Under the pieces are notes generated by a model, which was not told the DNA's origin, searched no databases, and saw only the letters and a list, made by a program, of their open reading frames with translations. Below are positions 32,274 through 41,255 of a stretch of 64,000 bases of DNA, piece by piece. This stretch comes from Oceaniferula flava (GTDB lineage: Bacteria > Verrucomicrobiota > Verrucomicrobiia > Verrucomicrobiales > Akkermansiaceae), in assembly GCF_016811075.1 (NCBI RefSeq), contig NZ_JAFBGL010000010.1, forward strand, positions 87,947-151,946, in the 5' to 3' direction. The translations under genes were made by a program, and so were the position numbers. The stretch's first letter is position 1; each line of letters starts with the position of its first letter.

Positions 32274-34511
32274 TTAGAAAGTGCCGTTGAGTTTGCGCCC
32301 AACCCAGAACAGTCCTAACAAGGCAATCAGACAGGCTGCTGTGATCCAGCTGGACCATAATGGCGTCCGGGTTTCCATCGGTTGGGGATCGGGGAGGGCT
32401 TGAATCTCTTTAATGAGGTTCGCCAGGTTTTCCCCCTGGAGTAGTCGGCCCCGAGACACGGTGGCCATTTCCTTCAAAACATCCGGTCTGGCGGGCACCC
32501 CGGTTTTTTCGATTTCAGAACCTTGAGCCAGAAGCGTAGTGGTGATGCCGTGCGCTTTGTCTTCGCCGATGACAGCTTCAATTTTCCAAGCGCCGGGCTG
32601 GGCTATTTTGAACCGACCACTATAGCTGCCCCATGCGCCCTTGGCTTTATCTAGGCTGATTCTTCGGGTTTTGCCGTCTGGGGAGGTGATGTCCACCAGC
32701 ACGTCGCCGTCTTTCAGAGGGGCGCCGTATTGGTCGAAGGCATTGGCATTGAGGGTTACTGTATCGCCGGGTTTCGGGCGATCCGGGGTGAAGTAAAGTC
32801 GGATGCGTTCACCGGCCGCCATGTTGCGCTGGTAGGACATCCATCGTGCCACCTGGCCCCAGAAACGGTAGTGGTAGAGATCTTCCACGCCACGGCGCCA
32901 GCGCCAGGCGGAATCGTGCCCGAGGAAGAGGACTTTGCCATTGCCGGCTGTCTTGGTGACCAGCATGGGGATGCGGCCAAATTCATTGGAGCGGTTCGCG
33001 TGCACCGCCAGCACATCTGTGCCGCCCTTGGCCTTGATCACTGGGGCATGCCAGTAGAAGCCGGGCAGGCTTTTCCAGATCACCGGATTGTCTTCCTCGG
33101 TATTGCCCAGCATGGTCAGCAAGGACCCTTTGCCTTCCGAGGTTAGGTTGATCTGTGATGGAGTGGCATCGCTGTAGCCTTCCTTGCGCTTGGCATCCAG
33201 AATGACCGGGATGAGATCACCCAGCGGGCTGTCGATCAGGCTCATTTGATTGCCTTGTCGACCGGGAATAAAAACGATGCCGCTGGCTTGGCTCTCCACC
33301 AAACCTTTTAGCAGCTCCGCCTGCTCGGTGGTGATGCCGCCGTTGCCAATACCGACGTCGCCGATGAAAACGACATCGTATTTCTGCAAGTCTTCCAATT
33401 TTTCAGGGAAGCTTTGAATGTAACCCGGGCCGTCGCCTTTTCCTAACTGGGGATGGAGCATCAGGCAGTCGACCGAGACACCGGGGTCGCGATAGAGTGC
33501 GTTGCGGATGAAGCGGTATTCCCAGCGAGGGGTCGACTCGATCACGAGCACGTTGAGCGATTCCTTACGGCCCGCGATGGTGAATTTACGTTTGTTGTTC
33601 TTCGCCACCATCTCGCCGTTGGCCACGGGGATGGAGAGTTCCAAGGTGGACGATCCTTCGGTGGTCAATCGCCAGAGAATGGAATCGTGATATTCCTCGC
33701 CGGCGGGGATGGTGATGTTCTTGGTGCGTTCGATGCCGGATTTGATGTCGCGCAGGCGAACCAAAGTGCGCACGTCACGGTCCAAAGAAGAAAGGATGGT
33801 GAAGGGGATCTGCACGTTCTCACCGACGATGCCGTAGGTGGGGGCGGTGACGTTGGAGATGTCGAGGTCAGGAAGACGGTCGTCACTGCCCACAGGAATG
33901 GCGTAGAGGGGGATGTTGCGGCGGCGCATTTTCTGGGCAGCTGCGACGGGGCCTGAGCCCGTGTTCCAATCGCCATCCGACAGAAGAACCACGGCGCGGA
34001 GGTTGTTGTGTTCTTCTAACAGGTTGTCGAGAGCTCCATTGATATCGGTGCCGGCCAGCGCCAGAGTGGCGGGATCGGCATCTTTCGGTGGGGCTGAAAA
34101 TGGCTGCTCAAAGACGCGGTTGCGGTCGTCGTTTTTCAGCGGTGTGAAAAGGTCGCTGCCGAGAACTTTTTCCATCCACTCGGAACGAGGCACCACTTCC
34201 TGACTCGCACTCAGCTCGAGGGGGAGGATGGCGTCGGCCGTGGTGGCGGAGCGCGAGGCATCGTAGAGGATGGCGACTTCCGGCTTGCTGTCAGGTTCGC
34301 TGACGACACGCCACTCGGGCTGCCAGAGCATGAGCACACAGATCAGGGCGCAGAGAAAGCGGAGGACTTCCAATGCCCCGGTGCGTTTGCGCCGGGTGGA
34401 ACGTCTGATGGCCATCACGCAGAGCGTCGCGATCGCTAACAACGCAATGATGCCGACCCATAATGTGACGGGGGTCGGAGAGAAAACGAGTTGGTTGATT
34501 GAAAAATTCAC
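32274..34511 (-). CDS. Membrane protein with VWA and glutamine-amidotransferase-like domains
   Basis: 745 residues. Two N-terminal membrane helices (about 17-37 and 48-66) lead to a von Willebrand A region with a DxSxS metal site (Asp-Ala-Ser-Arg-Ser, in VAILYDASRSATT) and LSDGDWNTGSGP. A beta-rich middle (GRKESLNVLVIESTPRWEYRFIRNAL) leads into a class-I amidotransferase-like fold, without a clear catalytic Cys, then a carbohydrate/beta-sandwich part. A final helix lies near 723-741. The pattern is that of the last gene in MoxR/DUF58/BatA operons of Verrucomicrobia and Planctomycetes. The function is unknown; a chaperone or sensing role is inferred. Confidence 0.82.
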   Translation of the reverse strand: MNFSINQLVFSPTPVTLWVGIIALLAIATLCVMAIRRSTRRKRTGALEVLRFLCALICVLMLWQPEWRVVSEPDSKPEVAILYDASRSATTADAILPLELSASQEVVPRSEWMEKVLGSDLFTPLKNDDRNRVFEQPFSAPPKDADPATLALAGTDINGALDNLLEEHNNLRAVVLLSDGDWNTGSGPVAAAQKMRRRNIPLYAIPVGSDDRLPDLDISNVTAPTYGIVGENVQIPFTILSSLDRDVRTLVRLRDIKSGIERTKNITIPAGEEYHDSILWRLTTEGSSTLELSIPVANGEMVAKNNKRKFTIAGRKESLNVLVIESTPRWEYRFIRNALYRDPGVSVDCLMLHPQLGKGDGPGYIQSFPEKLEDLQKYDVVFIGDVGIGNGGITTEQAELLKGLVESQASGIVFIPGRQGNQMSLIDSPLGDLIPVILDAKRKEGYSDATPSQINLTSEGKGSLLTMLGNTEEDNPVIWKSLPGFYWHAPVIKAKGGTDVLAVHANRSNEFGRIPMLVTKTAGNGKVLFLGHDSAWRWRRGVEDLYHYRFWGQVARWMSYQRNMAAGERIRLYFTPDRPKPGDTVTLNANAFDQYGAPLKDGDVLVDITSPDGKTRRISLDKAKGAWGSYSGRFKIAQPGAWKIEAVIGEDKAHGITTTLLAQGSEIEKTGVPARPDVLKEMATVSRGRLLQGENLANLIKEIQALPDPQPMETRTPLWSSWITAACLIALLGLFWVGRKLNGTF

Positions 34512-34517
34512 GGGTGA

Positions 34518-36473
34518 TTAGGATTTCGTATTTTTCAACTTGGGCTGGAGGCAGAGGATGGCTTCGGTGATGAGGAATACGAGCATGGCGATCAGGAAGG
34601 CGCGCCAGATTTCGCGGGCGAGAGATTCAGATTCGCCTGCATCTTCGAAGAGTTTGTATGGCACCCCCTCTAACACCGAGTTGAGTTTCGCGGTGGTTAA
34701 AATTTGCCATTGATCTTCGGACTTGGGTCGGTTGGTTGCCAGAAGTCGGTCGCCCAGTTGCCACACCCCGGCTTCGTATGGGGCATTGCTGCTGGTGGAC
34801 TTGGCGTGAGTGTCGAGACGGCGTCGGGTTTCGCCATCGGCAGCCATCGACTTTCGACTTCCGGTGATCGCTGCGAAGGCGGATCCAAAGCGATTGTCGC
34901 CCTGCTCGATCATGCGCTGCACGATGGGCAGGAGCGCGTCGGCGTCGGCGAGATTCGACCAGGTGTAGTCCGGTAAGGTGGCAATGAAAATAGCGCTGCC
35001 ATCGCCGATGACTTTGCGCACGAGGAACGGTTTTTCATCGTCCCAGAGAGCGAGTGACGTCGCCTCGCCAAGAATCTCCCGGCGTTTGATGGCCTTCAGT
35101 TTGGGAACGGGGATCTGAGTGCCTTCGAGGCCGTTGCGCAGGGGGCCATCTGCTTGGTCCCACTCGGAAATGATGAAATACTGTCCTTGGGGGGCGGTGC
35201 TCTGTTCACCCCAGGAGAGACCGGCGAAGTTGGTGTCGGATTCTCCCAATGGGGGCAGTAGAATGGCGGCTCCACCGGATTCGATGTAACGCATGAACTC
35301 TTCAGCCACGGGACCATCCGGAAGGGCTGCCTGCCAGATGATAAGGGTGGCACTGGACCAGTCGATATCATGAGCGCTGTTCGGAGAGACGCGGGTGGCT
35401 TCGCTGCGGTCGAAACCCGGAGGGGCGGCGGCGAGCTCGAGCCATTCGGGTGCTTCGCCACCTTCACTGACCAGATAAGTCTTCGACGGACTGTCTTCTC
35501 CGTAGGCAAAATACGAAACGTTGTCGCGGAGATTGGTGTCGGCTGGCAGGGAGACAAAGCCGTGCCCCCGGCCCTCGCGCGTGCCGAGGGGGAGACGTTT
35601 TTGGAACTGATAGGTCTGGCCGTTGACGGTCACCTTGTCCGCACTGCGTGTGCCATTGACACTGTAGGTAATAGGGATGGCGGCGGGGCCATCGGAATCG
35701 GTGCGGGTCAGTTCCAAGTCCAGCACCAGTTCATCTTCGGTGCGGCGCGATGCAAGGACGCGGATCGAGATGTTGTCTTTTGGTGCGGACGCGAGGGAGA
35801 GAATGCGCAGGGTGGTTTTTTGCGGTAAATCATTCAAGCCCGCGCGGATGGCGGCCCAGCGACCTTCTTCCGGTGACCAATCGGACTCCTGTAAATCCGA
35901 GGCCACCCAGATCTCGGTCCGACCCGGTGAGTGGTCTAACACATAATCAATGGCGGTGGAGATGAGTGTGGGGATGGAGGCCTTGGTATCGGTGGCGGAG
36001 GTGGAACTCAGTTCCTCCAGCGCATCTGGGGAGGGAACGTCCTGGGCCTTGCCGCTAGCGCTATCGATCAATACCAAGCGCGGCGAATTCAGCTCGCTGA
36101 GCGACTTGCGCACGCTGGCAATGGCACTGGCACGCTTGCTCTCGCGGCTGCCGGGTGATTGCTGCTCCATGCTGGCGGAGCGATCCAAAACCAAGATCAC
36201 GGTGTCCACTTTTCCTCCGCTCCAGCCTAAAAAGCCACCGACCAATGGTCGAGCAATGGCGAACACCAAGGCAACGATCGCCAAGGCACGGCAGGTCAGA
36301 ATAATGAGATACTTCAGCTTCTTCTTGCCGCGCGATTCTCTGGTCGCCTTCAGTAGGAACTCCATGGCCGCCCACTGCACGGTGCGGTGCCGTCTGCGGT
36401 TCAGAAGGTGAATGACGATTGGGATGCTCGCCGCGAGCACGCCCCAAAGCAGGAATGGTGATAGAAAAGACAC
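34518..36473 (-). CDS. BatA-domain membrane protein with VWA domain
   Basis: 651 residues. The N-terminal BatA module (FLSPFLLWGVLAASIPIVIHLLNRRRHRTVQWAAMEFL) with two membrane helices is clear. A VWA domain follows, with the metal site in VILVLDRSASME (DxSxS), near residue 96. A long periplasmic part follows, then a last helix at about 628-645. Related BatA/BatB proteins work with a MoxR ATPase. The gene lies 6 bp after the next downstream gene's end and 33 bp after DUF58, within one leftward operon. Activity and target are unknown. Confidence 0.85.
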   Translation of the reverse strand: MSFLSPFLLWGVLAASIPIVIHLLNRRRHRTVQWAAMEFLLKATRESRGKKKLKYLIILTCRALAIVALVFAIARPLVGGFLGWSGGKVDTVILVLDRSASMEQQSPGSRESKRASAIASVRKSLSELNSPRLVLIDSASGKAQDVPSPDALEELSSTSATDTKASIPTLISTAIDYVLDHSPGRTEIWVASDLQESDWSPEEGRWAAIRAGLNDLPQKTTLRILSLASAPKDNISIRVLASRRTEDELVLDLELTRTDSDGPAAIPITYSVNGTRSADKVTVNGQTYQFQKRLPLGTREGRGHGFVSLPADTNLRDNVSYFAYGEDSPSKTYLVSEGGEAPEWLELAAAPPGFDRSEATRVSPNSAHDIDWSSATLIIWQAALPDGPVAEEFMRYIESGGAAILLPPLGESDTNFAGLSWGEQSTAPQGQYFIISEWDQADGPLRNGLEGTQIPVPKLKAIKRREILGEATSLALWDDEKPFLVRKVIGDGSAIFIATLPDYTWSNLADADALLPIVQRMIEQGDNRFGSAFAAITGSRKSMAADGETRRRLDTHAKSTSSNAPYEAGVWQLGDRLLATNRPKSEDQWQILTTAKLNSVLEGVPYKLFEDAGESESLAREIWRAFLIAMLVFLITEAILCLQPKLKNTKS

Positions 36474-36506
36474 GGAAGATTATGAGGGTGACGGGGGATG
36501 GTGAAG

Positions 36507-37403
36507 TCAGGCTTTTCCCTTCTTGGTGAGTCGGCTTGTTAGGAAATCATGCACGATCTCCTCGTAATCCTGATCGGTGGTGATCAGGTGGTAATCGGCA
36601 TGGATATCATGGCACTTGCCTTTGACCGTGGCCATGAATTCCTTCATTGCCTCACGGTATTCGTCGGCGACCAAGGTGGGCTCGGCGACAATGGAGGTCT
36701 TGTCTTCCATATCGACAAAGCGGTGCGGACGTTCGAAGTCAAAAGCGATCTCCTGCTTGTCCAGCATGTGGAAAACGGCGACGTCGTGCTTGCGGTAGCG
36801 CAGGTGCTGGAGGGCGTCTCCCAGAGCGTTGGTGTCGCAAAAGAGGTCGGAGAGTATAATCACCAGCGCACGTTGGGCGACTTTTTCGGCAATGGTGTGC
36901 AGCGCTTCCACCAGGCCTGTCTCCCCGGTCGGCTCGGTATTCGCCAGCACCTCGAACATGTGGTTCAGGTGTGCCGGACGCCGTGTCGGTGGGATCTCCA
37001 CGTGGATTTTCTCCTGGCAAACCGAAAGCCCGGCGGCATCTCCCTGATCGATGATGAGGTAGGACAGCGTGGCCGCGAGTTTGCGGGCAAACTGAATCCG
37101 GGCATCGTCGGCGGCGGAGAAGCCCATCGAGCCACTGGCGTCTAACACGAAGTAAGCGCGCAGGTTGGTGTCTGCTTCAAATTCCTTGATGTAATAGCGA
37201 TCAGATCGGGCGTAGGCTTTCCAATCGAGCCTGCGGGTGTCGTCGCCCTGCACGTATTTCCGGTATTCGGCGAATTCGACGGACGACCCTCGATGCGGCG
37301 AGCGGTGTCTACCAGCGACGTTACCGGTCATTGCTTGGCGGGCCTCCAGGGGGATGGCGCCAAGTCGCGACAGGGCTTCGGGGTCTAAGAAATCGTATTT
37401 CAT
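36507..37403 (-). CDS. DUF58 VWA-like protein
   Basis: 298 residues. The N-terminal RHRSPHRGSSVEFAEYRKYVQGDDTRRLDWKAYARSDRYYIKEFEADTN is the diagnostic DUF58 block (the GxxxDFxxxREYxxGDxxRxIDWK pattern). It is followed by a VWA site YFVLDASGSMGF and IIDQGDAAGLSV. The C-terminal part has LVIILSDLFCDTN. DUF58 proteins nearly always accompany MoxR ATPases; here moxR is 45 bp upstream. Soluble, no signal peptide. Confidence 0.93.
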   Translation of the reverse strand: MKYDFLDPEALSRLGAIPLEARQAMTGNVAGRHRSPHRGSSVEFAEYRKYVQGDDTRRLDWKAYARSDRYYIKEFEADTNLRAYFVLDASGSMGFSAADDARIQFARKLAATLSYLIIDQGDAAGLSVCQEKIHVEIPPTRRPAHLNHMFEVLANTEPTGETGLVEALHTIAEKVAQRALVIILSDLFCDTNALGDALQHLRYRKHDVAVFHMLDKQEIAFDFERPHRFVDMEDKTSIVAEPTLVADEYREAMKEFMATVKGKCHDIHADYHLITTDQDYEEIVHDFLTSRLTKKGKA

Positions 37404-37448
37404 GTTTGCTTCGAGAGTGCAGGACGGCGGAATGACTAGCGGGAGACC

Positions 37449-38531
37449 TTAGGCCTCGCGCATTTCCTCCACCAAGCGGTCGACCACCTTGGCGGCCGTC
37501 ATGCCCTGGGACTCGGCGGCAAAGTTGGTCAGCACACGGTGGGTGAGCACCGGGCGTGCCACCGCTTCGATGTCCTCGAGGCGAGCCATGTAGGAGCCGT
37601 TCAGGGCAGCTCGTGCCTTGGCGCCGAGAATCAAATACTGCACGGCACGCGGGCCTGCACCCCAGCCAACGAACTCGCCAATCCAGTCGGGAGCGGCTTC
37701 GGTGCCGGCGCGGGTCTTGCGCACGATTTCGACGGCGTAGTCGTAAATGTGATCCGGCACGGGAACGCGGCGGACCAGTTGTTGGAATTCGATGACCTGC
37801 TCGCCATTGAGAATGTGTTTGAGTGCTTTCTTGGCAGTGCCGGTGGTCTCACGGGCAATGCGGAGCTCTTCTTCGTGCGACGGGTAATCGACGTTGATGA
37901 GGAACATGAAGCGGTCCAGCTGAGCCTCGGGCAGAGGGTAGGTGCCTTCTTGCTCCACCGGGTTCTGCGTTGCCAGCACGAAAAAGGGTTTGTCCAGCGG
38001 GTAGGTTTTACCCAGCACGGTGACCATGTTTTCCTGCATCGCTTCGAGCATCGCGGATTGCGTTTTCGCGGGGGCACGGTTGATTTCATCGGCAAGCACC
38101 AAGTTGGCAAAGACAGGGCCTTTGATGAACTGGAATTCGCGGTGGCCGGCGTCGGTTTCTTGAATGATGTCCGTTCCGGTGATGTCCGCCGGCATGAGGT
38201 CGGGGGTGAACTGGATCCGGTTAAAGCTCAGGTCCATGGTTTCGGCGACGGATGAGACTAACAGAGTTTTCGCCAAGCCGGGAACCCCCATCAGCAGTGC
38301 ATGACCGCGGGCGAAAAGGCAGATGGCCAGCTGTTCGATGACGTCCTCCTGGCCAATGATGACGTTACCAATTTCCTCCTTGAATGCTTGATACACCTTA
38401 CCGAGGTGATCAATGGCGGCCACATCGTCTGCAGGCAGCGTGGAATTCGCGGCGGCGGCTACTGAGTCCGGAGCCGGTGGGGCTGCAGTCGGAGAGGAGG
38501 TGTTGTCAGGAGGTGTGGTCGGTGTTTCCAT
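37449..38531 (-). CDS. MoxR-type AAA+ ATPase
   Basis: 360 residues. Walker A GVPGLAKTLL, Walker B VLADEINRAPAKTQSAMLEAMQE, and the downstream NPVEQEGTYPLPEAQLDRFMF and PRAVQYLILGAKARAAL identify a MoxR of the CMR/APE type. The N-terminal ~50 residues are a Pro/Ala/Ser-rich leader. MoxR proteins are chaperone-like remodelers paired with DUF58 and VWA proteins, as here. It starts at ATG 38531 and is the first gene of the operon running left. Confidence 0.95.
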   Translation of the reverse strand: METPTTPPDNTSSPTAAPPAPDSVAAAANSTLPADDVAAIDHLGKVYQAFKEEIGNVIIGQEDVIEQLAICLFARGHALLMGVPGLAKTLLVSSVAETMDLSFNRIQFTPDLMPADITGTDIIQETDAGHREFQFIKGPVFANLVLADEINRAPAKTQSAMLEAMQENMVTVLGKTYPLDKPFFVLATQNPVEQEGTYPLPEAQLDRFMFLINVDYPSHEEELRIARETTGTAKKALKHILNGEQVIEFQQLVRRVPVPDHIYDYAVEIVRKTRAGTEAAPDWIGEFVGWGAGPRAVQYLILGAKARAALNGSYMARLEDIEAVARPVLTHRVLTNFAAESQGMTAAKVVDRLVEEMREA

Positions 38532-38794
38532 GGTCGAGTAAGTTGAGTAGCTTGTGAGTGGCGCGTAATGAAGGAGGGGAGGCGGTCGCTGATGGTTGAA
38601 TCAGTGGTTAGAGTAAACGGAGCATGGCAGCGTCTTCTATCGTGTTATCGGATTCTTAGCGAAACTAGGGATGAGATTTATTTTGTCGAGGTAGGAAAAT
38701 GTCGATTTTTCAAGTGACTGTTTGGTTAAGTTATGCGAATATCTTGCTCGTCGTTCATTGGGATGCTGGTGAACTGCAACAACGAACCACCACT
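38532..38794. other. Divergent spacer between moxR and the ATPase gene
   Basis: 263 bp between two divergently oriented starts. It must carry the promoters for both, but I see no hexamer pair good enough to report and no hairpin or repeat. Confidence 0.5.
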
Positions 38795-41143
38795 ATGGCA
38801 AAATCTGCAAGTAATCCATTCGATCACGCTTTTGAAATGCTGGGCGACGCCCCTGAGGTAGCAACAGATTGCGTCAACTCCGAAGCCCTTGAAACCCTGA
38901 CTCAGGCGCTGACCACTCGAGCCACCAGCCGAGGACGGATGATTTTACTACGCTCGCCGCGTGCTGGATTTGGTAAGACGCATCTGCTGAAGCGCCTCCA
39001 TGAACGTGTGGCGCACACCCACGAATTTATTCCATTGGAGCCCAGCAAGGGGAAGAACCTGAGCGCCACCGAGTGTCTGGATGCCGTGCTGCGCCGCTTT
39101 TCTCGTATTCTGCCATCGGGTGGAGGGCTGACCGTGTTGGACTTGTTAGCACGCCGGATTCTTGCCACTGGCCTAGAGCCCTTGGTCCGCTCCGGTGAGG
39201 TTCCGAGTCAAGATCGCGACAGCGCTCTGCAGGCACTTCAGGAACGACCCGTTGAAACCTTTGATTTTCACAATGAAGACGCCGTGACAGCCCGCTGGGC
39301 GCAGGCGAATTTCAACCTGCTGGGACCACGGCTCACCGCCGAGCTTGCCGAGCGCACTGACTCCGGTTTCCGTCCTGTCGCCTGGTGGGTGGAGCTTCTG
39401 TTCCACTACAGTTCTGCCGAGCTGGAGCAAACCACCAGAAACAGTTCTCTTTTCGAGACCGTGTTTGGCAATGGTGCTGCAGAAACAGACATGCATGAGA
39501 AGCTGGTCAGTTTGATGAACCTCACTGGCCTGGTGACTTCACCGGTTTTGGTCTTGGACGAGGTGGAAGGATTCTCGAGTGATCCGGATGCGGCTCTTCA
39601 GGTGGCTTCTTTCCTCAATGCTCTGCATCAGTCTTGCGATCAGTTGGCCCTCATCATCAGCGTCAATGGTGACGTCTGGGAGACGGCCTTCCTGCCACGC
39701 CTTCCCTGTGGTTTGAAAGACCGCCTCAGCGATATTGTGGTAGATCTGCGTCCGATGACCAAAGAGCAGGCTGCCAGCTTGATTAAAGACCGTGCCGGTG
39801 AGCACGCTGATCAAATCCTCGATACCATGGATCTGGATACCGGAGTCATCTATGCCCGTGGTCTGATCCGTGAGGCTTCCAATAAGTGGGAAGAGCTGGG
39901 ATTGGTGAAAGCTGAACCCGAAGAGGTCGAGGAGGTCGAGGAGGTCGAGCCGATCGAAGAAAAGGTCGACTCTGAAATGGAAGTGCCAGAACCGGAAAGC
40001 TCCGAGCCAACCGCTCCTGTAACTGCTCCAGTATCCACTCCCGCAGCAGCCCCTGTGGTTAACACGGGCCCCATCTCGCTCGCCTCAGAGCCTGAGGCAC
40101 CCGATCCTTTTGGAATGTCTCAGGAAAATCAGACTGAGCCATCAGCACCTTACACCGTGGCGTCCATTGCCGCAGCCGCTCCTGTAGCCGCCGCATCCAC
40201 TTCCGATGCGATTGCCGCAGCCGCAGCCGCAGCCGCAGAGTTGGAAGAAGATGAAATTCCCTCGGCCTACCAGCCAGAGACTCAACGGGTCAGTGAAGCT
40301 GTGAGTTCTGTGGAGCCATCCCCATTTGAACAGGTGGACCCAGCGGTGACCGCGCATGATTTTTCCCAAGCTCAAGAGCAACCGCAGATCATTGCTAGTA
40401 AACCTACCCAAGCTGTGGTGTCTCCCTTCGATACCACCGTGGCTCAGGAACCTGTGGTCGACTTCTCCGAGCAGCAGGGGACACATGAGCAGAATAACTA
40501 CCAAGACTCTGCTACCCAGCAGGTGAACCAGCCATTTGGTCAGCCTCAGGCTGCAGCACAACCATTTGCCCAGGCTCAGGAACAAACTCCAGCCGCTTTT
40601 TCCCCTCCGACTCAAACCGTGCAGAATGACACGAGCGGGTATTCCGAGTCGCGCCCATTTGCTGATCACACGCAGGCGGGTGAATCTCAGCCGCAGCAAG
40701 TATCCCAGCCTCAGTCGCAGCATCCGTCGCCATTTTCCTTTGCCGAGGAGCCAGTTCAGGCAAGCGCTCCTTTCGAGCCCGCTCAGCCTGAGTCCGCAGT
40801 GGAAGCTTCAATCTTTGCTCCCGCAGAGCCAGTCCAGAACCAAGCTCAATCCAACGAGTCGTCCATCGCCCAGGACTCACCGTTCAGCATCGATACCGAA
40901 GCGACTCCTGTGTCACCGTTCCAAGCGGTGCAGCCGGCGGTCTCTCAACCTGTTTCTCCAGCTCAGCCGGCCTCAGCTGTTTCTCAACCGCTGCAACAGG
41001 CCGCTCCGCAGAACAGTCCTTTCGAAGTCAGCCAAGAGAGCTCAGCAGCACCTGCTCCGCACTCGGTGACTTCGGATGATCAGGAAAAAGTCGAAGACCT
41101 GCTTCGTCAGTTCCGCGATCGCTACGGCCGGAACGATAGCTAG
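38795..41143 (+). CDS. P-loop ATPase with a long disordered PF-motif tail
   Basis: 782 residues, not assigned to a family. The N-terminal ~370 residues form a STAND/AAA-like ATPase: Walker A SPRAGFGKTHLLKRL (Lys61; the first Gly is replaced by Pro) and Walker B SPVLVLDEVEGF near 250, followed by a sensor-like LALIISVNGDVWE. The rest is of low complexity, first acidic (EPEEVEEVEEVEPIEE), then Gln/Pro/Ser/Ala-rich with eleven xPF motifs (SPF, QPF, DPF, APF, RPF), ending in a charged helix (QEKVEDLLRQFRDRYGRN). The N-terminus also has NPF at 7-9. ATG 38795 is chosen because the upstream extension from 38699 is atypical. Confidence 0.75.
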   Translation: MAKSASNPFDHAFEMLGDAPEVATDCVNSEALETLTQALTTRATSRGRMILLRSPRAGFGKTHLLKRLHERVAHTHEFIPLEPSKGKNLSATECLDAVLRRFSRILPSGGGLTVLDLLARRILATGLEPLVRSGEVPSQDRDSALQALQERPVETFDFHNEDAVTARWAQANFNLLGPRLTAELAERTDSGFRPVAWWVELLFHYSSAELEQTTRNSSLFETVFGNGAAETDMHEKLVSLMNLTGLVTSPVLVLDEVEGFSSDPDAALQVASFLNALHQSCDQLALIISVNGDVWETAFLPRLPCGLKDRLSDIVVDLRPMTKEQAASLIKDRAGEHADQILDTMDLDTGVIYARGLIREASNKWEELGLVKAEPEEVEEVEEVEPIEEKVDSEMEVPEPESSEPTAPVTAPVSTPAAAPVVNTGPISLASEPEAPDPFGMSQENQTEPSAPYTVASIAAAAPVAAASTSDAIAAAAAAAAELEEDEIPSAYQPETQRVSEAVSSVEPSPFEQVDPAVTAHDFSQAQEQPQIIASKPTQAVVSPFDTTVAQEPVVDFSEQQGTHEQNNYQDSATQQVNQPFGQPQAAAQPFAQAQEQTPAAFSPPTQTVQNDTSGYSESRPFADHTQAGESQPQQVSQPQSQHPSPFSFAEEPVQASAPFEPAQPESAVEASIFAPAEPVQNQAQSNESSIAQDSPFSIDTEATPVSPFQAVQPAVSQPVSPAQPASAVSQPLQQAAPQNSPFEVSQESSAAPAPHSVTSDDQEKVEDLLRQFRDRYGRNDS
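39923..39949 (+). repeat. Three copies of a 9-bp repeat in the ATPase gene
   Basis: GAGGTCGAG three times in tandem, coding for the Glu/Val-rich acidic stretch that begins the tail. In-frame, so slippage would change the length by three residues per unit. Confidence 0.85.
40214..40237 (+). repeat. Four copies of a 6-bp repeat in the ATPase gene
   Basis: GCCGCA repeated four times, coding for a run of alanines in the tail. Also in-frame and prone to slippage by two residues per unit. Confidence 0.85.
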
Positions 41144-41255
41144 ATGCCATTTTTACGCCTTATTGATGAGGTGGTGACAGTGGTCGGGAGAAAAAAATCT
41201 CCGCACGGGTGTATTTCACGCTTGTCATTGGTCTGCGTCGTCTATTGACTCTTTT

